From assembly GCA_903898725.1 (NCBI GenBank), contig CAIUGQ010000129.1:1-22734 (forward strand): DNA of 22,734 bases, read 5' to 3'. The number at the start of each line of letters is the position of its first letter. The stretch's first letter is position 1. This DNA comes from an uncultured Burkholderiales bacterium (GTDB taxonomy: Bacteria; Pseudomonadota; Gammaproteobacteria; Burkholderiales; Burkholderiaceae_E). Below the pieces are notes generated by a model that worked only from the letters and a program-made list of their open reading frames with translations, was not told the DNA's origin and made no database searches. Positions 7,195 through 16,168 of this stretch are shown piece after piece. A program made the position numbers and the translations under genes.

Positions 7195-8334
7195 ATGACC
7201 CCCTGCCCCGTCCGCCACCTGCTCGAAGACCTGATCCGGCGCCGCTCGGTGACCCCGGCGGACGCCGGCTGCCAGCAGCAGATCGCCGAGCGCCTCGCGC
7301 CCCTGGGCTTCGTGCTCGAGCCGATGCGCTTCGGCGAGGTCGACAACCTCTGGGCCGTGCGACGCGGCGCGGCGCCCGGCCCGACGCTGGTGTTCGCCGG
7401 TCATACCGACGTCGTGCCGGCCGGCCCGCGCCAGTGGTGGCACGCCGATCCGTTCGAACCCACCGAGCGCGAGGGCGCCCTCTACGGCCGCGGGGCCTCG
7501 GACATGAAGGCCTCGATCGCCGGCATCGTCGTCGCGATCGAGGAGTTCGTCGCGGCACGGCCCGGGCACGCCGGATCGATCGCGATCCTGCTCACCTCCG
7601 ACGAGGAAGGTCCCGCCGTCGACGGCACGACCCGCGTCGTCGAGACGCTGCGTGCCCGCGGCGAGTCGTTCGACTACTGCATCGTCGGCGAGCCGACCTC
7701 GGTGAAGGTGCTCGGCGACATGGTCAAGAACGGCCGGCGCGGCTCGCTGTCCGGCCGACTGACGGTGCGCGGCGTCCAGGGACACGTGGCCTACCCGCAC
7801 CTGGCCCGCAACCCGATCCACGTGTTCGCGCCCGCGCTGGCGGCGCTTGCCGCCGAACGCTGGGACGAGGGCAACGACTACTTCCCGCCCACCACCTGGC
7901 AGGTCTCGAACTTCAATGCCGGCACCGGCGCGACGAACGTGATTCCCGGCGAGGCGGTCGTCGACTTCAACTTCCGCTTCTCCACGGCGAGCACGGTCGA
8001 GGGCCTGAAGGCGCGGGTGCAGGCGATCCTCGAGGCGCACGGCGTCGAGCATTCGCTCGCCTGGACGGTGTCAGGCCTGCCCTTCCTGACGCCGCGCGGC
8101 GCACTGTCCGAAGCGCTTGCCACCTCGATCCGGGCCGAGATGGGGGTCGAGACCGAGCTGTCGACCACCGGCGGCACCTCGGACGGACGCTTCATCGCGT
8201 CGATCTGCCGCGAGGTCATCGAGTTCGGACCGCCGAACGCCACGATCCACAAGAGCAACGAGAACATCGACATCGCCTGGCTGCAGCCGATGAAGAACAT
8301 CTACCGCCGCACGCTCGAGGCGTTGCTGCCGTGA
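7195..8334 (+). CDS. dapE: Succinyl-diaminopimelate desuccinylase (DapE)
   Basis: DapE hydrolyses N-succinyl-LL-diaminopimelate to LL-diaminopimelate and succinate, completing the succinylase route begun by DapD and DapC upstream. It is a di-zinc M20-family peptidase. Expected metal ligands and catalytic residues are present: His70 in AGHTDV, Asp72, Asp103 in ASDMK, the Glu137-Glu138 pair in TSDEE, Glu166 in VGEPTS and His352 in NATIHK. The substrate-binding block KNGRRGSL and the loop TTGGTSDGRF are also visible. Length is 379 residues, normal for the family. No Shine-Dalgarno is evident before the ATG at 7195. The start is supported by the family N-terminus CPVRHLLEDLIRRRS. A small inverted repeat, ATCGCG/CGCGAT, lies at 7167-7181 in the short gap before it. 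The stop overlaps the prmB start. Confidence 0.97.
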   Translation: MTPCPVRHLLEDLIRRRSVTPADAGCQQQIAERLAPLGFVLEPMRFGEVDNLWAVRRGAAPGPTLVFAGHTDVVPAGPRQWWHADPFEPTEREGALYGRGASDMKASIAGIVVAIEEFVAARPGHAGSIAILLTSDEEGPAVDGTTRVVETLRARGESFDYCIVGEPTSVKVLGDMVKNGRRGSLSGRLTVRGVQGHVAYPHLARNPIHVFAPALAALAAERWDEGNDYFPPTTWQVSNFNAGTGATNVIPGEAVVDFNFRFSTASTVEGLKARVQAILEAHGVEHSLAWTVSGLPFLTPRGALSEALATSIRAEMGVETELSTTGGTSDGRFIASICREVIEFGPPNATIHKSNENIDIAWLQPMKNIYRRTLEALLP

Positions 8335-9256
8335 GCCCGGTCCGATTCGAACGGCCGGCGCCGAGCGCCGACGAGGCGCGCGCGGCGCTCGTCACCGTGC
8401 GCGACGTGCTGCGCTGGTCGGTCTCCCGCATGCAGGCGGCGCAGATCGGCTTCGGGCACGGCACCGCCGATGCCTGGGACGAGGCGGCGTGGCTGCTGCT
8501 CTGGTCGCTGCGCCTGCCGCTCGATCGGCTCGAGCCGATGCTCGATGCACGGCTCGCGCCGGGTGAACTCGCCGCCGCGATCGCGCTCGTCGAGCGCCGC
8601 TGCACCGAACGCCTGCCGGCCGCCTACCTGACCGGCGAGGCCTGGCTGCGGGGCGTGCGCTTCCTGTCCGACCCGCGCGCGCTGGTGCCGCGCTCGCCGA
8701 TCGCCGAGCTCCTCGACACCGATGCGCTGTCGCCCTGGTTGCTCGACGGCGAAGGTGTCGCGCGCGTCATGGACCTGTGCACCGGCGGCGGCAGCCTCGC
8801 GATCCTCGCGGCCCGACGCTTCGAGACTGCCCAGGTGCTCGGCACCGACCTGTCGGCCGACGCGCTCGCGCTGGCCGCCGAGAACGTCGCGCTGCACGGC
8901 CTCGACGGGCGAGTGTCGCTGCGCCAGGGCGACCTGTGGGGCGCCGCGACGGGCGGCGCGTTCGATCTCGTCGTCTGCAATCCGCCCTACGTGAACGCGG
9001 GCTCGATGTCGGCGCTGCCCGCCGAGTACCTGGCCGAACCGCAGGGCGCGCTCGGCGGCGGCACCGACGGCATGGACCTGGTCCGACGCATCGTCGATGG
9101 CGCGCGCGCCCACCTCTCGGCGCGCGGACTCCTGGTCCTCGAGATCGGCCACGAGGCCGCGCACTTCGAGGCGGCCTTCCCGGACCTCGAGTACACCTGG
9201 CTGCCCACCGAGGGGGGCGACGACCGGATCGTGCTGCTGGAGCGCGACGCGCTGCC

Positions 9257-9260
<4 letters not shown>
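8331..9260 (+). CDS. prmB: Ribosomal protein uL3 glutamine methyltransferase (PrmB)
   Basis: PrmB methylates a glutamine side chain of ribosomal protein L3 (uL3) using S-adenosylmethionine. The 309-residue protein has the PrmB N-terminal helical domain with RWSVSRMQAAQIGFGHG, the SAM-binding motif MDLCTGGGS (147-155), an acidic residue after the next strand in GTDLSADAL, and the catalytic NPPY (217-220) that holds the substrate glutamine. The N-terminal region separates PrmB from the release-factor methyltransferase PrmC. The start is GTG at 8331, overlapping the dapE stop as GTGA, and the gene ends in the same GTGA arrangement with the next gene. No independent ribosome site is seen, so coupled reinitiation is likely. 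Confidence 0.95.
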
Positions 9261-11161
<1,901 letters not shown>

Positions 11162-11221
11162 GACGAAGCTGCCCGGTCGCGCCGGACCGCCCGGCCCGCA
11201 CCCGGGTCGGGCGCTGGCCGC

Positions 11222-11722
11222 TCAGCGCCCCGGAACGCCGGTCTCGGCGCGCCCCTCGGCGAGCACGCTCCTGAGATCCCGCCGCAGCACCACCGGCTTG
11301 CCGCCGAGGGCGCGCTTGCACAACCAGTGCGCGAGCGCCGAGTCGAGCCAGTCGGCATGCCCGGGAAACCAGTCGGCGAGCGCGTCGGCCAGCCTGCGCA
11401 CCTGCCCGATCTCGCCCTGCGCCACCACCTCGCGGACCTGCACGACCGAACGCAGCACCGCCGCATGCTCGTCGATGTGGCAGTCGCGCGGCGGAAAGCC
11501 GGTCTCGACCATCCAGCGGTCCTCGTCCTCGAAGTGACGGCGCGCATGGACCTCGAATTCGGCGAGCAGATCGGCGAGCCGGTCCTCGGGACCGGTCTGC
11601 ATCGCTCGGACCAGCGCGACGAACTCGCGATGCGTCTCGTCCATCGGCTCGTGGCCGAGGACGAACGCATCGGACCAGCCGAGGACCGGTTCGCCCCCCG
11701 CGCGCGGCGTGCCGTCGCTCAT
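11222..11722 (-). CDS. Hemerythrin-domain protein (bacteriohemerythrin-like)
   Basis: Hemerythrins bind O2 at a non-heme di-iron site and act in oxygen storage, sensing or iron handling. This 166-residue single-domain protein keeps a full ligand set at the expected spacings: His31 in DETH, His63 and Glu67 in HFEDEDRW, His82 and His86 in CHIDEH, and His122 with Asp127 in GHADWLD. The extra C-terminal tail of about 30 residues is basic and shows no recognisable domain. There is no signal peptide or transmembrane segment, so it is cytosolic. The ATG lies 7 bp after the stop of the upstream GST-like gene on the same strand, so the two are probably co-transcribed. It converges with the ABC-F gene across about 60 bp. 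Confidence 0.9.
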   Translation of the reverse strand: MSDGTPRAGGEPVLGWSDAFVLGHEPMDETHREFVALVRAMQTGPEDRLADLLAEFEVHARRHFEDEDRWMVETGFPPRDCHIDEHAAVLRSVVQVREVVAQGEIGQVRRLADALADWFPGHADWLDSALAHWLCKRALGGKPVVLRRDLRSVLAEGRAETGVPGR

Positions 11723-11729
11723 CGGCGCG

Positions 11730-12386
11730 TCACTTCTTCGCGGCCATCGCCGCGCGCAGTTCCAGGTTCGTCTTGCGGTCCGCGTTGACCTTCTGGACGC
11801 TCGCCCGCTCGCTCATCTGCTTGACGTAGTCGCGCGCGGGCGTGGCGGCCAGCACGTCGGCACCGAGCACCGCCTTGGTGGCGCCGGAGATCAGCGGCAG
11901 GTTCACGATCGCCGAGCAGTCGGCCATGGTGAACGTGTCGCCGGCGACGAAGGGGGCGAACTTCGCGAGCTTCGAGAAGGCAGCGACGTTGCGCTCGAGC
12001 TCCTTGCGGGTCGCGTCGATCACCGACTGCTCCACCGTGCCGCCGAAGAAGGCCTGCGGGTACAGGCGACGGGCGACGAGCTCGAGGTGCAGTTCCATGA
12101 AGGTCACCAGCTCCCGGACCTTGGCGCGGGCGAAGGGATCGGCCGGCAGCAGCGGCACCGTGCCGGGATTCGCATCCTCGATGTACTCCATGAGCACCTG
12201 CGACTCGCACAGCGCGCCGGCCGGGGTCTTCATGAACGGCACCTTGCCGAGCGGGCTCGAGGCCAGCGTGGCCTCATCCTTCTGCGCCCAGTTCAGCTCC
12301 TCCTCGAACGGCACGCCTTTCTCGAGGAGGGCGATCTTGACCTTGTTGTAGTAGTTGCTGACGGCGAAACCGACCAGGGTGATCAT
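11730..12386 (-). CDS. Glutathione S-transferase family protein
   Basis: The 218-residue protein has the two-domain GST layout. The N-terminal thioredoxin fold (about 1-80) contains SNYYNKVK near residue 10, the cis-proline block GKVPFM (Pro50) and the glutathione-contacting Glu61-Ser62. An all-helical C-terminal domain follows with DTFTMADCS, the conserved Asp of the N-capping box. Such proteins conjugate or reduce substrates with glutathione; the substrate here cannot be told. I chose the ATG at 12386 because AGGAG (minus strand, 12396-12400) sits 9 nt before it. An ATG 24 bp further upstream lies before that site and would add an unrelated octapeptide. A 6-bp hairpin ACGGGC/GCCCGT lies in the upstream region. 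It leads the small operon with the hemerythrin gene and is divergent from the transporter gene. Confidence 0.88.
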   Translation of the reverse strand: MITLVGFAVSNYYNKVKIALLEKGVPFEEELNWAQKDEATLASSPLGKVPFMKTPAGALCESQVLMEYIEDANPGTVPLLPADPFARAKVRELVTFMELHLELVARRLYPQAFFGGTVEQSVIDATRKELERNVAAFSKLAKFAPFVAGDTFTMADCSAIVNLPLISGATKAVLGADVLAATPARDYVKQMSERASVQKVNADRKTNLELRAAMAAKK

Positions 12387-12490
12387 CGACGGGGTCTCCT
12401 GTTCCTGCATTAACGACGGGCTGTCCGGAGGACGGGCGAGGCCCGTTCCGCTCGACGATGGTACCAAGCGGGCGACGCCGCGCCGCCCGC

Positions 12491-12496
12491 TACACT
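12491..12496 (+). promoter_or_regulatory. Putative -10 box, probable leaderless start
   Basis: TACACT matches four of six -10 positions and ends 7 nt before the GTG start at 12504. Transcription would therefore begin at or next to the start codon. No Shine-Dalgarno is present between them. No convincing -35 is visible. Confidence 0.4.
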
Positions 12497-12503
12497 GCGC
12501 GCC

Positions 12504-13445
12504 GTGGAACTCGCCGGACCGGTGCTGGAGGTGGTGCTCCCGGTCTACGGCCTGATCGCCGCGGGCTGGGCGGCGCATCGCGCGGGCCTCGTCGCCGACG
12601 AGGACGTCCGCCGCTTCACCGACTTCACGTTCCGGGTGTTCGTCCCGGCCCAGCTGTTCCTGGCGATGGCCCGCACCGACTTCCGCACCCTGCAGGCCGG
12701 CGTCCCGACCGCCTACTTCGGCGCGGCACTCGCGCTATTCGGCGCCGTGGTCGCGATCCGGTGGCGCTCGGTCCCGCCGGTGCGTGCGGCCGTCGAGGGA
12801 CTGGCCGCGTCGTTCTCGAACACCGTGATGATCGGCATCCCGCTGGTCACGCTCGGCTGGGGCGAGAGCGCCCTCGCGATGCTGCTGTCGATCGTCGCGC
12901 TGCACTCGCTGCTGCTGCTGACCACCGCCACCTTCGTCTTCGAGGTCGCCGCCGCCACCGGAACGCCGCTGGTGGCGGTCGGGCGCGCGCTGCGCACCTC
13001 CGTCCTCCACCCCGTGATCCTGCCGATCATCGCCGGCGCCGCCTGGAGCGCGCTCGGGCCGCCCCTCCCAGGACCGGCCCAGTCGACGCTCGGCCTGCTG
13101 GCGGCGGCCGCCTCGCCGCTGTGCCTGGTGCTGCTCGGCGCCTCGCTCGGGCGCGACGGGCTGCGTACCGGGCTGCGGCCCGCGCTCGCGCTGAGCGCGC
13201 TCAAGCTGGTGGCCTTCCCGCTCCTGGCCGCGGCGATCGGCCGCTTCGTGCTCGGCCTCGAGCCGCTCGCGCTGACCGTCGTCATCCTCACCGCGACGCT
13301 GCCGATCGGTGCCAACGTGTTCCTGTTCGCCCAGCGCTACCGCAGCGATACCGCCCCGATCGCGGCGGCGGTGGTCTGGTCGACCCTGCTGGCCGCGCCG
13401 ATCCTGGCAGTCCTGCTGCCCCTGCTGCCGGTGCCCCCAAGGTAG
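12504..13445 (+). CDS. AEC-family transporter (auxin efflux carrier fold)
   Basis: The 313-residue protein is an inner-membrane permease with about ten hydrophobic segments. The pattern fits the AEC family, whose bacterial members export or import small organic acids such as malate or malonate. Visible family features are VLPVYGLIAAGW at the N-terminus, the FSNTVMIGIPL segment near residue 110 that forms the first crossover region, and TLPIGANVFLFAQRY near 265 in the second half. The start is GTG at 12504, with a -10-like TACACT just before it. Its TAG stop (13443-13445) forms part of a -10-like sequence for the next gene. Substrate is unknown. Its position ahead of a 3-hydroxyacyl-CoA dehydrogenase might suggest a carboxylic acid, but this is only a guess. 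Confidence 0.9.
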   Translation: MELAGPVLEVVLPVYGLIAAGWAAHRAGLVADEDVRRFTDFTFRVFVPAQLFLAMARTDFRTLQAGVPTAYFGAALALFGAVVAIRWRSVPPVRAAVEGLAASFSNTVMIGIPLVTLGWGESALAMLLSIVALHSLLLLTTATFVFEVAAATGTPLVAVGRALRTSVLHPVILPIIAGAAWSALGPPLPGPAQSTLGLLAAAASPLCLVLLGASLGRDGLRTGLRPALALSALKLVAFPLLAAAIGRFVLGLEPLALTVVILTATLPIGANVFLFAQRYRSDTAPIAAAVVWSTLLAAPILAVLLPLLPVPPR

Positions 13446-13448
13446 AAT
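13443..13448 (+). promoter_or_regulatory. Putative -10 box for the acyl-CoA gene cluster
   Basis: TAGAAT matches five of six -10 positions and includes the transporter's TAG stop codon. It ends 8 nt before the ATG at 13457, so the message would have no leader or one of 1-2 nt. No good -35 is seen about 17 bp upstream, and no strong Shine-Dalgarno is present. The cluster could also be read through from the transporter gene. Confidence 0.45.
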
Positions 13449-13456
13449 CGGGTCAC

Positions 13457-15001
13457 ATGAAGCCATTCGAAGCGTTCGTGGTCGGCGTCGTGGGGACCGG
13501 CGCCATGGGTCGCGGCATCGCGCAGCTGTTCGCGCAGTCGGGCCATGCCCTGCGCCTGTACGACGCCGCGCCGGGGGCCGCGCAGGCCGCCTGCACCGCG
13601 GTCGCCGACACCCTCGGCAGGCAGGTCGAGAAGGGCAAGCTCGCCCGCGGCGCGTTCGAGGCCACGATGGCCAGGATGTCGCCGGTCGGCGCGCTCGGCG
13701 ACCTCGCCGGCTGCGACCTGGTGATCGAGGCCATCGTCGAGAACCTCGACGTCAAGAAGCGCCTGTTCGTCGAGCTCGAGTCGATCACCGGCCCCGAGGC
13801 ACTGCTCGTCACGAACACCTCGTCGCTGTCGGTCACGGCCATCGCCGCGGCCTGCTCGAACCCGGCTCGCGTCGCCGGCTACCACTTCTTCAACCCGGTG
13901 CCGCTGATGAAGGTGGTCGAGGTGATCCGCGGCGCACGCACCTCGGCGGCCACCGCCGACGCGCTGGTCGCCCTCACCCGCCGCACCGGCCATGCCCCGG
14001 TCGTCGCGCAGGACACCCCCGGCTTCCTGATCAACCATGCCGGCCGCGGCTATGGCACCGAAGCGCTGAAGCTGGTGGCGGAGGGCGTCGCGGACGTGCC
14101 CACCGTCGACCGCGTGATGCGCGAGCAGGTGGTGTTCAACGGCTCGGGGTTCCGGCTCGGTCCGTTCGAGCTGCTCGACCTCACCGGCCTGGATGTCTCG
14201 CATCCGGTCATGGAGTCGATCTACCGGCAGTTCTACGAGGAGCCGCGGTTCAGGCCGTCGGCGCTCGCCGCGCAGCGGGTCGCGGGCGGTCTGCTCGGGC
14301 GCAAGGTCGGCGAAGGCTTCTACCGCTACGAGAACGGCGCGCTGGTCGCGGTGCCCGAGGACGAGCCGACCGCGGCCGGCGCCGCGTCGTTCGCGCGCGT
14401 CTGGGTCACAGCCGGCCCGAACCAGGGCGCCCTGCGCGAGCTGGTCGTCGCGCTCGGCTCGACCGTCGACGATGCCCTGCGTCCCCGCGCCGACAGCCTC
14501 GTGCTGCTCGCGCCGATCGGCCTCGACGCGACCGCCGCCTGCACCGACGCCGGCCTGCCCGCCGAACGCAGCGTCGCCCTAGACACCCTGTTCCCGTTCG
14601 CCGCGAAGGCCTGCCGTCGACGCGTGCTGATGGCGACCCCGGCCACCGATCCGGCCCTCGCCGCTGCGGCCCGCCGCCTCTTCGCGGCCGACGGCGCCCG
14701 TGCCAGCCTGGTGCGCGATTCCGCGGGCTTCGTCGCGCAGCGCGTGGTCGCGATGGTGGTCGCGGTAGCCTGCGAGATCGCCCAGCAGCGGATCGCGAGC
14801 CCGGCCGACATCGACCTGGCGGTGCGACTCGGTCTGGGCTACCCGACGGGCCCGCTCTCGATGGGCGACACCCTCGGCGCCGCGACCGTCGCCTCGGTGC
14901 TCGAGGGCATGTACGCCTGCACCGGCGACCCGCGCTACCGCCCGAGCCCCTGGATGCGCCGCCGTGCGCGCCTCGGGCTCTCGCTGCTGCACGCCGACTA
15001 G
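13457..15001 (+). CDS. 3-hydroxyacyl-CoA dehydrogenase with two C-terminal domains
   Basis: The enzyme should oxidise a 3-hydroxyacyl-CoA to a 3-ketoacyl-CoA with NAD+. The 514-residue protein opens with a Rossmann domain (1-185) holding GVVGTGAMG (Gly13, Gly15, Gly18) and Asp36 at the end of the second strand. The catalytic region has Asn120/Ser122 in TNTSS and the His143-Glu155 dyad in YHFFNPVPLMKVVEVI. A first C-terminal domain starts near 188 with QDTPGFLINHAGR. A second one lies near 410-505 with RDSAGFVAQRVV and GYPTGPLSMGD. There is no enoyl-CoA hydratase domain, so this is not FadB. Length and layout resemble the PaaH/PaaC-type dehydrogenases. It is followed at 44 bp by the kinase-like gene and forms an apparent operon with it. 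Confidence 0.92.
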   Translation: MKPFEAFVVGVVGTGAMGRGIAQLFAQSGHALRLYDAAPGAAQAACTAVADTLGRQVEKGKLARGAFEATMARMSPVGALGDLAGCDLVIEAIVENLDVKKRLFVELESITGPEALLVTNTSSLSVTAIAAACSNPARVAGYHFFNPVPLMKVVEVIRGARTSAATADALVALTRRTGHAPVVAQDTPGFLINHAGRGYGTEALKLVAEGVADVPTVDRVMREQVVFNGSGFRLGPFELLDLTGLDVSHPVMESIYRQFYEEPRFRPSALAAQRVAGGLLGRKVGEGFYRYENGALVAVPEDEPTAAGAASFARVWVTAGPNQGALRELVVALGSTVDDALRPRADSLVLLAPIGLDATAACTDAGLPAERSVALDTLFPFAAKACRRRVLMATPATDPALAAAARRLFAADGARASLVRDSAGFVAQRVVAMVVAVACEIAQQRIASPADIDLAVRLGLGYPTGPLSMGDTLGAATVASVLEGMYACTGDPRYRPSPWMRRRARLGLSLLHAD

Positions 15002-15045
15002 GACCGGGCGAGCCCCCGGCACGAACCGAAGGAGATGGAGGGACG

Positions 15046-16113
15046 ATGAGCGACCTGGCCGAGCAGAACGTCGGCACCACCCCCGTGGCCGAGCGCCACC
15101 GCTTCGATGTCGGCGCGCTCGACGCGTGGATGCGGACGAACGTCGAGGATTTCGCCGGCCCCCTCACCGTCGAGCAGTTCAAGGGCGGTCAGTCGAACCC
15201 GACCTTCAGGCTCAGCACGCCGTCGCGGGCCTACGTGATGCGCGCCAAGCCGGGCCCGGTCGCCAAGCTGCTGCCCTCGGCCCATGCGGTCGAACGCGAG
15301 TACCGCGTCCTCGCCGGGCTCGCCGGCTCGGACGTGCCGGTGGCGCGCGTCTACGGCCTGTGCGAGGACGAGTCCGTGATCGGACGCGCCTTCTACATCA
15401 TGGACTGCGTCGAGGGCCGGGTCCTCTGGGACCAGTCGCTGCCCGGCGTCTCGAACGCCGAGCGCGAGGCGATCTACGACGAGATGAACCGGGTGATCGC
15501 GGCGCTCCACAACGTCGACGTCGACGCGGTCGGGCTCACTGACTTCGGACGCCCCGGCAACTACTTCGGGCGCCAGATCAGCCGCTGGTCGAAGCAGTAC
15601 GTGCTGTCCGAGACCGAGAAGATCCCCGAGATGGACCGGCTGATCGAGTGGCTGCCGCAGCACATCCCGGAGGGCGACGAGGCCCGGATCGTCCACGGCG
15701 ACTACCGGCTCGACAACATGATCTTCGCCCGCGACCGCCCGAAGGTGCTCGCGGTGCTCGACTGGGAGCTGTCGACCATCGGCCATCCGCTCGCCGACTT
15801 CAGCTACCACTGCATGAGCTGGCACATTCCGCCCGGGCAGTTCCGCGGCATCGGGGGCCTGGACCTCGCCGCGCTCGGCATCCCGAGCGAGGACGACTAC
15901 ATCCGCCGCTACTGCGCGCGGACCGGCCGCCAGAGCATCGGCCACTGGGACTTCTACCTGGCCTACAACTGCTTCCGGCTCGCCGGCATCCTGCAGGGCA
16001 TCGTCAAGCGCGCGCTCGACGGCACCGCATCGAGCCCGCAGGCGCTCGAGCAGGGCAAGCGGGTGCGGCCCCTGGCCGAGATGGCCTGGGCCTTCGCGCA
16101 GCAGGTGCGCTGA
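15046..16113 (+). CDS. APH-fold phosphotransferase (ACAD10/11-type kinase domain, LvaA-like)
   Basis: The 355-residue protein has the aminoglycoside-phosphotransferase kinase fold. Visible elements are a nucleotide loop FKGGQSNPTF (45-54), Lys68 in the expected ATP-binding strand, the catalytic loop HGDYRLDN with His217, Asp219 and Asn224, and the metal-binding DWE at 239-241 within LDWELSTIGHPLAD. This subgroup matches the kinase half of eukaryotic ACAD10/ACAD11 and LvaA of Pseudomonas putida, which phosphorylates the 4-hydroxyl of a 4-hydroxyacyl-CoA. It is therefore unlikely to be a drug-resistance enzyme. AAGGAG and GGAGGG lie just before the ATG at 15046. It sits between the 3-hydroxyacyl-CoA dehydrogenase and an acyl-CoA dehydrogenase. 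The family is secure; the substrate is inferred from context. Confidence 0.88.
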   Translation: MSDLAEQNVGTTPVAERHRFDVGALDAWMRTNVEDFAGPLTVEQFKGGQSNPTFRLSTPSRAYVMRAKPGPVAKLLPSAHAVEREYRVLAGLAGSDVPVARVYGLCEDESVIGRAFYIMDCVEGRVLWDQSLPGVSNAEREAIYDEMNRVIAALHNVDVDAVGLTDFGRPGNYFGRQISRWSKQYVLSETEKIPEMDRLIEWLPQHIPEGDEARIVHGDYRLDNMIFARDRPKVLAVLDWELSTIGHPLADFSYHCMSWHIPPGQFRGIGGLDLAALGIPSEDDYIRRYCARTGRQSIGHWDFYLAYNCFRLAGILQGIVKRALDGTASSPQALEQGKRVRPLAEMAWAFAQQVR

Positions 16114-16168
16114 GCCCCGTCACCGAATCAGCATCGAACCGATCGACGACCCAAGGAGGAGAGACGCA

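Noticed and set aside
11162..11221. Terminator between the ABC-F and hemerythrin genes
   Set aside because: The short GC-rich gap can fold in several weak ways but has no clean stem and no T-run on either strand.
15046..16113. Aminoglycoside resistance phosphotransferase
   Set aside because: The APH fold is shared, but the FKGGQSNPTF and LDWELSTIGHPLAD motifs and the acyl-CoA neighbours fit the ACAD10/11-type kinase group.
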